Shown: piece by piece, positions 7,819 to 15,675 of the stretch
Layout: each line of letters begins with the position of its first letter
How positions within the stretch are numbered: the stretch's first letter is position 1
Assembly (NCBI GenBank): GCA_947475245.1
Contig: CANJLW010000001.1
Coordinates: 1-36,024 of the forward strand
Length of the DNA: 36,024 nt
DNA from: Acetobacteraceae bacterium
GTDB taxonomy: Bacteria > Pseudomonadota > Alphaproteobacteria > Acetobacterales > Acetobacteraceae
Direction of reading: 5' to 3'
Made by a program: the position numbers and the translations under genes
The notes under the pieces: model-generated
Seen by the model: the letters and a program-made list of their open reading frames with translations, nothing else
Databases searched by the model: none
What the model was told of the DNA's origin: nothing

Positions 7819-7836
7819 GTCACCGGCAAGGCCGGG
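7817..7836 (+). repeat. 20-bp direct repeat, right copy (putative att core)
   Basis: Identical to 5367-5386 over 20 bp; identity ends exactly at both borders. Confidence 0.75.
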
Positions 7837-7911
7837 ATATTCGCCTCCGACCTCGGATGGCGTCATAACCCGCCGCAAGGCTCGAATGGGTCGGACGATG
7901 CGGGAGACTCC

Positions 7912-9138
7912 ATGAGCAGGACGGTTGCGACAGCACCCTCGGATACGACGGCCTGGGCCTTGTTCCAGGCGGGGAACGCGGATTTCTGGCGCCTGTGGGT
8001 CGTCGGGACGCTGGTGTTTGTCGTGCGCTGGTTGGAAACCGTCGCGGTTGGGGTCTTCGTCTATCAGCGCACCGAATCCGCCTTTGTGGTCGCGATGATG
8101 ACCATGCTGCGGCTGCTGCCGATGGGCCTGCTGGGGGCTTTCATGGGCGCCTGGGCGGAACGGATCGAGCGGCGCTGGACGCTGGTCGGCATTGTCCTGA
8201 TTTTGGGCGCGACGTCGCTGATCCTGGCGCTGCTGGCCTGGGCCGACCGGCTACAGGTCTGGCACATGGCGGTCGCCTGTTTCGTGAACGGGCTGGGCTG
8301 GGCGGCGGATAATCCGGTGCGGCGCGTGATGATCGGCGATGCCGTCGGATCGAACCGCATGGGGGCGGCGATGTCGCTGGATGTCGGCGCGTCCAATGCC
8401 AGCCGCATGGTGGGGCCGACGGTCGCGGGCTTCCTGCTCGCCCATGGCGGGATCGAGGGCGCTTTCGCCGTCAGCACCTGCCTGTATGCGGTGGCACTGG
8501 TCGCTGCCTGGTCCGTCCGCTATCGCAATCGGGAGAGCACCGCCGTCGGTTCGATCGTGACGCAGATCCGGCAGGGGCTGGGCCTGGTGCGCGCGAACAA
8601 GGGTCTGGTGGGCACGCTGCTGGTGACCGTCATCGTCAATGTGTTTGCCTTTCCATTCAGCAGCATGATCCCCGTGATCGGCCGCGACCAGTTGGGCCTG
8701 GGGCCAGAGGGCGTGGGCATTCTGACCAGCATGGATGGCGTCGGGGCGTTTCTGGGGGCCTTGCTGGTCGCGACCTTCGTGCGCCCCGCATGGTATGGGC
8801 GCACCTATTGCTGGGGCGTCTTGCTGTACATGACGACCCTGACGGCCTTCGCGCTGCTGCCGGACCCGGCGCTGGCCGGGGCGGCGCTGATCCTGGCGGG
8901 CATGGGCCAATCAGGCTTCGCGACCATGCAGGCGACGCTGGTCTATCTCGCCTCTCCGCCGGAGATGCGATCGCGCATTCTCGGGGTCTTGTCGGTCTGT
9001 GTCGGCTCCGGCCCCTTGGGCTTCATCGGGATCGGGATCCTGGCCGATCACGTGGGCGCCAACTGGGCGACGGCGGCAACCGGGATCGCCGGCCTCGTGT
9101 CGATGGGGCTCACCTGGCGGTACTGGCGGGCGATCTGA
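7912..9138 (+). CDS. MFS transporter (enterobactin-exporter-like, 12 TM)
   Basis: A 408-residue integral membrane protein with about twelve hydrophobic helices from about residue 25 onward. The cytoplasmic loop after TM2 is GAFMGAWAERIERR (about 74-87), the MFS motif-A position, and the central loop is near 205-220. The overall pattern resembles the EntS/MFS_3 branch, whose members mainly export small molecules. GGGAGA lies just upstream of ATG 7912. It reads away from the BVMO pair and is followed 72 bp later by a GST, so the two may be co-expressed. The substrate is unknown; efflux or uptake of a compound handled by the surrounding catabolic genes is inference. Confidence 0.85.
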   Translation: MSRTVATAPSDTTAWALFQAGNADFWRLWVVGTLVFVVRWLETVAVGVFVYQRTESAFVVAMMTMLRLLPMGLLGAFMGAWAERIERRWTLVGIVLILGATSLILALLAWADRLQVWHMAVACFVNGLGWAADNPVRRVMIGDAVGSNRMGAAMSLDVGASNASRMVGPTVAGFLLAHGGIEGAFAVSTCLYAVALVAAWSVRYRNRESTAVGSIVTQIRQGLGLVRANKGLVGTLLVTVIVNVFAFPFSSMIPVIGRDQLGLGPEGVGILTSMDGVGAFLGALLVATFVRPAWYGRTYCWGVLLYMTTLTAFALLPDPALAGAALILAGMGQSGFATMQATLVYLASPPEMRSRILGVLSVCVGSGPLGFIGIGILADHVGANWATAATGIAGLVSMGLTWRYWRAI

Positions 9139-9210
9139 CATCGGCGGGTCTGGCCAATCGCGCGCGCGTGCCCATAAAGTCCGGCGCTGTCGTCCATAGG
9201 ATCAAGCCAC

Positions 9211-9993
9211 ATGCTGCTCTACGAGGCCCCGGGGTCGCCGTACGCCCAGAAGATCAAGATCGCGCTGCGCGAAAAATCCGTGCCCTTCGATGTCGAATGG
9301 CCCGACAGTCTGGGGACCGGTCGCACCGATGACCCCTTCGGTCTGGCCAATCCGCGCACCCAGGTGCCGATGCTGGTCGATGGCGACACCCGCGTCTTCG
9401 ATTCCACGATCATCCTGGAATACATCGAAGAACGCTGGCCCGAACCGCCGCTGCTGCCGCGTTCGCCGGCCGACCGGGCCGCGGCGCGCATGATCGAGGA
9501 TGTCTGCGATACGCAGTACGAGGCAGTCACCTGGGGCTATGGTGAGGTGACGGCATTCGGCCGAGCAAGCGGGGAACTCGCGGAAACGCTGAAAGCGGCG
9601 GCGGCGCGTCAGACGGCCGTGCTGCAAGGCTGGCTTACCGAACGTCTCGGCGACGGGCCATGGTTTGGTGGGGCAACGTTCGGCTGGGCCGACGCGTCGG
9701 TCGCGCCGTTGCTGCACCGATCCGTCCTGAACGGCATGGGACCGGCGCCCGATACCGCACTTGCGGCGTGGTACCGCCGTTTGGTCGAACGCCCCTCGGT
9801 CGCCGTCACATTCACGGAATATGCGGCCGCCGCGTCGCGCATGCCGGCGGTTTTGGAGGCATTCCGGACCGGCGCCAAGGTGCGGGAATATCGCGACTAC
9901 AGGCTGGAGTGGATGATCCGCTCCGGCGGGATAGAGGTCGTTCTGGCGGGTCTGCGCGACGGCACGATCCGCTTCTCGTGGCCGCACGCCTGA
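9211..9993 (+). CDS. Glutathione S-transferase family protein
   Basis: A 260-residue cytosolic GST-like protein. The N-terminal thioredoxin-fold domain (about 1-75) has the active-site start YEAPGSPYAQKIKIAL, the cis-proline in QVPMLVDGD (about 51-59) and the glutathione-binding DSTIILEYIEERWPE. An all-helical C-terminal domain follows, with the family's conserved FGWADASVAPLL (about 154-165, equivalent to the S/T-x-A-D motif). It is about 40-50 residues longer than usual; the tail after about 210 (GAKVREYRDYRLEWMIRSGG) has no match I recognise. AGGA precedes ATG 9211. It probably conjugates or reduces an electrophile in the neighbouring degradation pathway. A strong hairpin follows the stop. 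Confidence 0.85.
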   Translation: MLLYEAPGSPYAQKIKIALREKSVPFDVEWPDSLGTGRTDDPFGLANPRTQVPMLVDGDTRVFDSTIILEYIEERWPEPPLLPRSPADRAAARMIEDVCDTQYEAVTWGYGEVTAFGRASGELAETLKAAAARQTAVLQGWLTERLGDGPWFGGATFGWADASVAPLLHRSVLNGMGPAPDTALAAWYRRLVERPSVAVTFTEYAAAASRMPAVLEAFRTGAKVREYRDYRLEWMIRSGGIEVVLAGLRDGTIRFSWPHA

Positions 9994-10009
9994 TCGGCCG
10001 GTAGACCGG

Positions 10010-10038
10010 TTCGGCACCGTCGCGGTGACGGTGCCGAA
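10010..10038. terminator. Bidirectional hairpin terminator
   Basis: A perfect 12-bp stem, TTCGGCACCGTC (10010-10021) and GACGGTGCCGAA (10027-10038), with a 5-nt loop. It lies between the convergent GST and dehydratase stops (9993 and 10051). No T-run. Confidence 0.7.
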
Positions 10039-10050
10039 GGGTCTGCTCGA

Positions 10051-11919
10051 TCAGGACGCCTTGTTGGCTTCCGGGCGGTACTTGTTCGTCGGCACGAAGC
10101 CCGTCTGTTCCGCGGCGCGCGGCGCGCGGACCCAGACTTCGCGGTTCGGGTGCATGCCGCCGCCCCGCGTGGCCGGAACCGCGGTCTGACGAGCGCGATG
10201 CAGCAGGCGGGTATCGGCGATGCCGCATTTCGGATGCGTGCCGCCGTTGGCCGCGACCTCTTGCTCCCAAACCGCCTTGCGTTGCGCCAGCGTGGCGGGA
10301 TCGTTCAGCGCGGTACAGCTCAGCGTGCTTGTGTTCAGATCGACCACGATCTCATCGCCGTTATGGATGTAGGCGATGGGGCCGCCGAGGGCGGCTTCCG
10401 GCCCGACATGGCCGATGACCAGGCCGACCGACCCGCCGGAGAAGCGGGCATCGGTCATCAGGCCGACGACAATGCCGCGTTCGCGGCACAGCGTCGTGAT
10501 TCTCGACGTCGGATCCAGCATCTCCGGCATTCCCGGTGCTCCGCTCGGCCCCTCGTACCGTACGATGATCATGTCGTTGTTCTGGAAGGTTTCCGGCGTC
10601 TGGTCGAGCGCGTCGAGCAGGCCTTGTTCGCCTTCGAACACCCGCGCGCTGCCGCGGAAGGTGTTGTTTTCGAGGCCGCCTTCGACGCCCGCGAGCTTCA
10701 GGATCGCCGAGAAATCCGGCGACAGGTTGCCGCCCAGTACGCGCAGGCCGCCGGTCGGCTTATAGGGCTTTTCGACGGTGCGGATCACCTTGCCGTCCGC
10801 CGCCGCGGCGCCGAGACGAGCGACCTGGGCAGCGAGCGTTTCGCCCGTGCAGGTCATCATGTCGCCGTTGAGCAGGCCGGCTTCCAGGAGTTCGCGCACG
10901 ATCACCTGCACGCCGCCGACATTGGCGATATCGACCATGGAGTAGTTGCCGTAGGGGCGCGCGTCCGTCAGCACGGGCACGACATCGCGGGAGAGGTGAT
11001 TGAACTCCTCCGGCGTCATGATGTCCTTCCAGAAGTCGGCGTAGCCGGCGGCGCGCGCGATTTCGGGGGCGTGCAGCGTGACGTTGGTCGAGCCGCCGAT
11101 GGCCATGGCCACGATCACCGCGTTGCGGATGGAGTCACGCTTGACGATGTCGCGGGGGTTCAGGCCCTTTTCCATCATGTCGGCGAGGTAGCCGACCAGT
11201 TCGTCGGCAAATTCGTTGACCCGGCGCGGATCGTCGGAGGCCGGCGCGACCATGTGTAGCGGCTGCATGCCGACGACGCCGATGAAGGTCTGCATGGTGT
11301 TGTAGGTGAACATGCCGCCGCAGCTTCCGATGCCGGGGCAGGCATGGCAGGCGATGTGGTGGCGGAAGGCGGCGTCCGGGTTTCCGGCCACCTGGTATGC
11401 GCTGACGATATCCAGCGGCTCCCCGGTGTTCGGGTCGATGCCGGGGTGAATGGGGCCGTCCGACATGATGATCGCGGGCTGGTTGTGTTCCAGCAGCGCG
11501 GCGAGGGTGCCGACCGGGGGCTTGTCGCAGGCAACGACGGCGATCGTGCCGGCAAGGCCGGTGGCTTCCAGATGTTCACACAGCGCGTCATGCGTGACTT
11601 CGCGCCCGATCAGCGAATAGCGCATTTCGCGCGTGCCGTTGCGGATGCCGTCGGAGGTGGCGATCGTGTACTCCGGCTGGACAAGGCGCAGCTTGAGTTG
11701 GCCGGGGGCCTGACCGATCCGGCTTCTGAGACGGGTATGGATCGCGTCCACCTTCGCCATAACGCCGAGATAGCATTGGCTGTCGCCCTTGGTGCCGACC
11801 ACGCCGACCGATGGCTGATGGATCAGATCGGGATCGGTGCCGAGCACGTTCGCCAGGCCGATGGTCTGGGCCGAGCGGCCGGGATGGCGGTCGATAAGGA
11901 CGGGTTTGGAGTTTGTCAC
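10051..11919 (-). CDS. IlvD/Edd-family dehydratase
   Basis: A 622-residue Fe-S dehydratase related to dihydroxy-acid and phosphogluconate/sugar-acid dehydratases. It removes water from a 2,3-dihydroxy acid to give a 2-oxo acid. Expected cluster cysteines are C49 (GDSQCYLG), C131 in the ACDKP motif (with D132/K133 for Mg) and C200 in GSCGGMFTYNTMQ (family consensus SCGGM-x-T-A-N-T-M; here Y replaces A). The C-terminal barrel motif DARFSGG is present. The start is GTG 11919, with AAGGAAG just upstream. The unusual TYNT motif, the extra C-terminal tail after about 580 and the catabolic setting suggest a substrate other than that of housekeeping IlvD. It is divergent from the third BVMO, with a 267-bp shared upstream region. 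Confidence 0.85.
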   Translation of the reverse strand: MTNSKPVLIDRHPGRSAQTIGLANVLGTDPDLIHQPSVGVVGTKGDSQCYLGVMAKVDAIHTRLRSRIGQAPGQLKLRLVQPEYTIATSDGIRNGTREMRYSLIGREVTHDALCEHLEATGLAGTIAVVACDKPPVGTLAALLEHNQPAIIMSDGPIHPGIDPNTGEPLDIVSAYQVAGNPDAAFRHHIACHACPGIGSCGGMFTYNTMQTFIGVVGMQPLHMVAPASDDPRRVNEFADELVGYLADMMEKGLNPRDIVKRDSIRNAVIVAMAIGGSTNVTLHAPEIARAAGYADFWKDIMTPEEFNHLSRDVVPVLTDARPYGNYSMVDIANVGGVQVIVRELLEAGLLNGDMMTCTGETLAAQVARLGAAAADGKVIRTVEKPYKPTGGLRVLGGNLSPDFSAILKLAGVEGGLENNTFRGSARVFEGEQGLLDALDQTPETFQNNDMIIVRYEGPSGAPGMPEMLDPTSRITTLCRERGIVVGLMTDARFSGGSVGLVIGHVGPEAALGGPIAYIHNGDEIVVDLNTSTLSCTALNDPATLAQRKAVWEQEVAANGGTHPKCGIADTRLLHRARQTAVPATRGGGMHPNREVWVRAPRAAEQTGFVPTNKYRPEANKAS

Positions 11920-12103
11920 GGAGGCTTCCTTAAGGTGGCTTGTGCGGTGGGCCAGGCGTCAGGCGGTGCCGCGGTCAACCGATCGTCGGGTGAATTCTAT
12001 CGCCGAGATGGTGGCCCCGGCGCAAGCGGGCAAACTAGAGCGATCGCTTCGGCGTGACCAGATCGACGTCCGCGGTTTGCGGGGCGGCATGCGACAGACA
12101 CTC

Positions 12104-12131
12104 TTGCCGGTGCTCCGCGCTTGCCTACACT
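12104..12131 (+). promoter_or_regulatory. Possible sigma70-type promoter for the third BVMO
   Basis: TTGCCG at 12104-12109, a 16-nt spacer and TACACT at 12126-12131 give a leader of about 50 nt before ATG 12187. It lies in the 267-bp region divergent from the dehydratase. Visual match only. Confidence 0.35.
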
Positions 12132-12186
12132 GGGCGCTTACCAGGACGGCCTCCTCAAGGGGGCAGGTCCGCACGGGAGGATCGAC

Positions 12187-13827
12187 ATGAGTATCGCGGA
12201 AGCGGCGACCAACGGCGCCGGGGTTGCCGAGGAATTTGACTTTGACGCCATCGTGATCGGCGCGGGCGTCGCGGGCCTGTATCAACTGTATCGGCTGCGC
12301 GAACTCGGCCTGCGTGTCCGCACCTTCGAAGCCGCGAGCGGCGTCGGCGGCACCTGGTACTGGAACCGCTACCCCGGCGCCCGCTTCGATTCCGAAAGCT
12401 GGACCTACGGGTATTCGTTCTCGAAGGAACTGCTCGACGAATGGGATTGGAGCGAGCATTTCTCGCCGCAACCCGAGACCGAGCGGTACCTGAATTTCGT
12501 CGCCGACAAGTTCGATCTGCGTCGGGACATCCAGTTCAACACCGTCGTCACCGCTGCGCATTATCGCGAGGCTTCGCGTAGCTGGGAGGTCGTGCTGGCC
12601 GACGGCACCCGTCATTCGGCGCGGTTTCTGATCACCGCGATCGGCATCCTGTCGGCGCCCACGATGCCGAATATTCCCGGTGTTCATTCGTTCAAGGGCC
12701 GGTCCTGCCATACCCATAACTGGCCCAAGGAAGGCGTGGATTTCGCCGGCAAGCGGGTGGGGATCATCGGCACCGGCGCCACCGCCGTGCAGACGATCCA
12801 GGAACTCGCCAAGACCGTCGGCCACCTGACCATCTTCCAGCGCACCCCGAACTGGTGCGCGCCGCTGCATAACGGCAAGATTTCCAAGGAGGAAATGGCC
12901 GATATCCGGGCGCGTTATCCGGAAATCCTGGCGCTCTGCCGGGAGACTCCGGGCTGCTACATCCACTCCACCGATCCGCGCTCGACGTTGGAAACCTCGC
13001 CGGAGGATCGCGTCGCGTTCTGGGAAAAGCGCTATGCCGAACCCGGTTTCGGCATCTGGCAGGGCAATTTCCAGGACATGCTGCATGACCGCGCCGCCAA
13101 CGCGCTGGCCAGCGCCTTTATCGCCGACAAAATCCGTAAGCGCGTGAAGGACCCGGTCATCGCCGAAAAGCTGATCCCGAAGAATCACGGCTTCGGCACG
13201 CGGCGTGTTCCGTTGGAGACCGGGTATTACGAGGTCTACAACCAGCCCAACGTCGAACTGGTCGATATCCTGGAAACGCCGATCGAACGGATCACCGAAA
13301 ACGGCATTCAGACCAGCCGGAAAGAATACGAATTCGACATCATCATCTACGCGACCGGGTTCGATGCGATTTCGGGCGCTTTCGACCGTATCGATATCAC
13401 GGGCGTCGACGGCGTGAAGCTGAAGGATGTCTGGGCCAACGGGCCGCTGACCTATCTGGGCGTGTTCGTCGAGGGCTTCCCGAACCTGCTGATGGCGATG
13501 GGGCCGCATGCCGGTCTCGGCAACTACACACGCACCGCCGAATACAGTGTGGAGTGGGTCACCGGCGTCATCCGCTATGCGCGGGAACACGGGCTGACAC
13601 AGGTCGCGGCGACGCCCAAGGGTGTCGGCGAATGGACCGATTACGTTCTGGCGCTGGGGCAGGGGCAGTTGATGAACGAAATCGGCTCCTGGATGACCGG
13701 CGTGAACGGCAACGTCGAGGGCAAGCAAGCCCCGCGGGTCATGCGCTACAGCGGCGGCCACCCGGCCTATCGCGAACATTGCGACGCCGTCGCGGCGGCG
13801 GGTTATCCGCAACTCGCGCTGGCATGA
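12187..13827 (+). CDS. Baeyer-Villiger monooxygenase, cyclohexanone monooxygenase size class
   Basis: A 546-residue class B flavoprotein. FAD motif GAGVAG is at 25-30, [15 protein letters not shown] at 54-68, BVMO fingerprint FKGRSCHTHNWP at 169-180 and NADPH motif GTGATA at 195-200. The short N-terminus and total length match cyclohexanone/cyclopentanone monooxygenases (about 540 aa), unlike the two longer BVMOs upstream. Start ATG 12187 has GGGAGG at good spacing; an in-frame ATG at 12121 lacks a ribosome binding site. The alpha/beta hydrolase 37 bp downstream would suit hydrolysis of the ester or lactone product. The family is certain; the ketone substrate is not known. Confidence 0.92.
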   Translation: MSIAEAATNGAGVAEEFDFDAIVIGAGVAGLYQLYRLRELGLRVRTFEAASGVGGTWYWNRYPGARFDSESWTYGYSFSKELLDEWDWSEHFSPQPETERYLNFVADKFDLRRDIQFNTVVTAAHYREASRSWEVVLADGTRHSARFLITAIGILSAPTMPNIPGVHSFKGRSCHTHNWPKEGVDFAGKRVGIIGTGATAVQTIQELAKTVGHLTIFQRTPNWCAPLHNGKISKEEMADIRARYPEILALCRETPGCYIHSTDPRSTLETSPEDRVAFWEKRYAEPGFGIWQGNFQDMLHDRAANALASAFIADKIRKRVKDPVIAEKLIPKNHGFGTRRVPLETGYYEVYNQPNVELVDILETPIERITENGIQTSRKEYEFDIIIYATGFDAISGAFDRIDITGVDGVKLKDVWANGPLTYLGVFVEGFPNLLMAMGPHAGLGNYTRTAEYSVEWVTGVIRYAREHGLTQVAATPKGVGEWTDYVLALGQGQLMNEIGSWMTGVNGNVEGKQAPRVMRYSGGHPAYREHCDAVAAAGYPQLALA

Positions 13828-13864
13828 TCCTAAATCGCGCCCACCCCACGTCAGAGGAAACAGT

Positions 13865-14614
13865 ATGCCGTTTTACGAAAAAGGCGATGTCCGCATCCGT
13901 TACGAGGAAGCCGGCAGCGGCTTCCCCCTGCTGCTCGTCCCCGGCGGCGGGCTGAACTCGCGGATCAGCAATTGGAAGACCGCCGTGTTCAACTCGATGG
14001 CGATCTTCCAGAACGAGTTTCGCTGCATCACGATGGATCAGCGCAACGCGAATGGCGGTGAGTCCACCGGGCCCATCCCGTCCGCCAATCCCTGGGACGC
14101 CTTCGCCGACGATCAGCTTGGCCTGATGGACCATCTCGGGATCAACAAATTCCTGTTCATGGGCAACTGCATCGGTGGTTGCTTCGCGATGAAGCTGATG
14201 GAACGCGCGCCGGAGCGCGTGGCGGCCGGCGTGCTGGTTCAGACGGTCGGGCATCATCCCGATCACCCCGATTACATGTACAACTCGGGGCGCGACGTCT
14301 GGGCGCCGGAACTGCTGCCGAAACGGCCCGATCTGTCGCAGGCGCAGGTCGAACCCTATCTGCACGCGCTTTACCGCGAGCGGCCGGAATTCGTTTACAG
14401 CGTGTCGAAGGATTTCGCCCGGTCCTGCCGGACGCCGATCCTGGTGCTGCCCGACGAAACGCCGGCCCATCCGCTGGTATCCTCGGTCGATGTCGCATCC
14501 TTGTGCCCGAACGCGGAGATCACGGTGTTCCCGTGGCGCGATCCGCCGGAACTGAAGGAACGGACCATCGAACGCGTCCGGCGCTTTCTCCGCGCGAACA
14601 GTTCGGCGGTCTGA
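13865..14614 (+). CDS. Alpha/beta hydrolase with Cys at the nucleophile elbow
   Basis: A 249-residue alpha/beta-hydrolase-fold protein: LLLVPGGGL (22-30) as oxyanion loop, CITMDQRNANGGES (54-67), nucleophile elbow GNCIGG (100-105) and a C-terminal RVRRFLRA helix. The elbow carries Cys102 where Ser is usual, as in dienelactone hydrolase and some haloperoxidase-like relatives. No catalytic His is visible in the C-terminal 40 residues, where the family normally has it (the region reads ITVFPWRDPPELKER). AGAGGAA lies just before ATG 13865. It follows the BVMO by 37 bp, so an ester or lactone hydrolase role would fit. The altered triad makes activity uncertain; a non-hydrolytic role is possible. 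Confidence 0.8.
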   Translation: MPFYEKGDVRIRYEEAGSGFPLLLVPGGGLNSRISNWKTAVFNSMAIFQNEFRCITMDQRNANGGESTGPIPSANPWDAFADDQLGLMDHLGINKFLFMGNCIGGCFAMKLMERAPERVAAGVLVQTVGHHPDHPDYMYNSGRDVWAPELLPKRPDLSQAQVEPYLHALYRERPEFVYSVSKDFARSCRTPILVLPDETPAHPLVSSVDVASLCPNAEITVFPWRDPPELKERTIERVRRFLRANSSAV

Positions 14615-14712
14615 CAACTCCCCCGCGACGGCTCTTGCCTCGGGTTGCGGTTTCCGATTGAAAAGGGGCCGACCCGTTCGTGGGATCAACAAGCAACACC
14701 AGAGGTGGGACG

Positions 14713-15480
14713 ATGCGACCAAACAAGATCAAGCAGATGTGGCGCGAAGGGAAATGCGCGACTCTGGGCTGGCTTTCCGTGTCTCACGGCTTCACCGCCG
14801 AGGTGATGGCGCGCCAGGGCTTCGACGCGCTGTGCGTCGATCTGCAACACGGCACCGCCGAAATGGGCGATGTCCTGCCGATGCTGCAGGCGATCTCGCA
14901 GACCGATACGGTTCCGGTCGTGCGCGTGGCGTGGAACGATCCGGCCGCCATCATGAAGGCGTTGGACCTTGGCGCCATGTGCATCATCGTGCCGCTGGTG
15001 AATAACGCCGAGGAAGCCGCCAAGGCCGTGGCCGCCTGCCGCTATCCGCCGGTCGGCATGCGTTCCAACGGGCCGGTGCGCGCCGTGCACTACGGCGGCG
15101 CCGACTACGTGGCCAATGCGAATGACGAGGTCATCGTCATGGCCATGATCGAAACCAAGGAAGGCATTGCCAACCTGGATGCGATCTGCGCCACGCCCGG
15201 CCTCGACGCCGTCTATATCGGCCCGGCCGATCTGTCCTTCGCGCTGGGCATGGCCCCGCGCGCCGACAATCCGGACCCGCTGCATATCGCGACCTGCGAC
15301 AAAATCCGCGAGGCCGCGCACAAGGCGGGCATCAAGTGCGTGATGCATTGCGCCGCCGCGCCCTTCGCGGCCGGCGCGGTGAAGCGCGGGTTCGACATGG
15401 TGATGCTGACCTCCGACGCGTCCTGCATGGCCGCCGGCGCGAAGGCGCAGCTTGAAGAACTCAAAGCCAAGACGGCCTGA
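14713..15480 (+). CDS. HpcH/HpaI-family class II aldolase
   Basis: A 255-residue TIM-barrel aldolase of the 2,4-dihydroxyhept-2-ene-1,7-dioate / 4-hydroxy-2-oxovalerate type, cleaving a 4-hydroxy-2-oxo acid into pyruvate and an aldehyde with a divalent metal. Family residues are visible: catalytic His46 in VDLQHG, Arg71 in VVRVAW, metal ligand Glu147 in MIETKEG and Asp173 in IGPADLSFALG, with the YPPVGMRSNGP loop at 111-121. ATG 14713 is preceded by GAGGTGGGA. It follows the hydrolase by 98 bp on the same strand. Together with the upstream dehydratase (which makes 2-oxo acids) it suggests breakdown of hydroxy-oxo acids. A hairpin at 15508-15536 follows. Confidence 0.88.
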   Translation: MRPNKIKQMWREGKCATLGWLSVSHGFTAEVMARQGFDALCVDLQHGTAEMGDVLPMLQAISQTDTVPVVRVAWNDPAAIMKALDLGAMCIIVPLVNNAEEAAKAVAACRYPPVGMRSNGPVRAVHYGGADYVANANDEVIVMAMIETKEGIANLDAICATPGLDAVYIGPADLSFALGMAPRADNPDPLHIATCDKIREAAHKAGIKCVMHCAAAPFAAGAVKRGFDMVMLTSDASCMAAGAKAQLEELKAKTA

Positions 15481-15507
15481 CGATCGCGCCGTCGTCCACG
15501 GGAACCT

Positions 15508-15536
15508 CGACCGGCGTGCGAAAACCGCGCCGGTCG
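15508..15536. terminator. Possible hairpin terminator after the aldolase
   Basis: CGACCGGCG (15508-15516) and CGCCGGTCG (15528-15536) form a perfect 9-bp stem with an 11-nt loop, 27 nt after the stop. It lies in the 195-bp gap before the next gene. No T-tract. Confidence 0.45.
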
Positions 15537-15675
15537 GGACCATGGGCATCGGTGATTGTCCCGTGGTTGCCGACCGGACGGCATCGTGCGAGCGTTCGAG
15601 CATGGAACATTTTGCCGTAACACGCCGCGCCGCCGTCACCCTTGCCGTCGGGCATCCTGCCCCGGATGTGGCGCG

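Larger units (their letters stand above)
5367..7836. mobile_element. Putative 2.45-kb non-autonomous integrated element bounded by direct repeats
   Basis: The segment is bounded by an exact 20-bp direct repeat (5367-5386 and 7817-7836). Just inside each copy is an inverted 14-mer matching at 12 of 14 positions (5391-5404 and 7805-7818). It lies between two divergent GC-rich genes (BVMO and MFS) and looks lower in GC, with much non-coding or decayed DNA. It carries a broken response regulator, a small secreted protein and a cyclase-like gene. No integrase or transposase is visible inside, so any mobility would need a recombinase supplied in trans. The element boundaries are inference from repeats. 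Confidence 0.45.
7523..7911. other. Non-coding stretch with TA run, palindrome and right end of the element
   Basis: No convincing gene is seen. It contains an alternating TA run at about 7551-7563, a perfect hairpin CCCCGATT-TG-AATCGGGG at 7783-7800, the inverted 14-mer at 7805-7818, the second direct repeat at 7817-7836 and about 75 bp of leader for the MFS gene. An 88-codon minus-strand frame across it has no ribosome binding site or recognisable motif. Confidence 0.5.

Noticed and set aside
7563-7829. 88-codon minus-strand frame between the cyclase-like and MFS genes
   Set aside because: No ribosome binding site, crosses the repeat junction, no recognised motif. Likely chance, though the region otherwise has no gene.
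11549-11564. Third copy of the 20-bp direct repeat core in the dehydratase gene
   Set aside because: Only GCCGGCAAGGCCGG is shared. It is coding sequence (Ala-Gly-Leu-Ala-Gly on the minus strand) and the flanks differ.
11959-13812. 617-codon open frame on the minus strand
   Set aside because: It lies antisense over the third BVMO, whose motifs are unmistakable. The frame is open only because of GC-rich third positions; its translation has no domain pattern.
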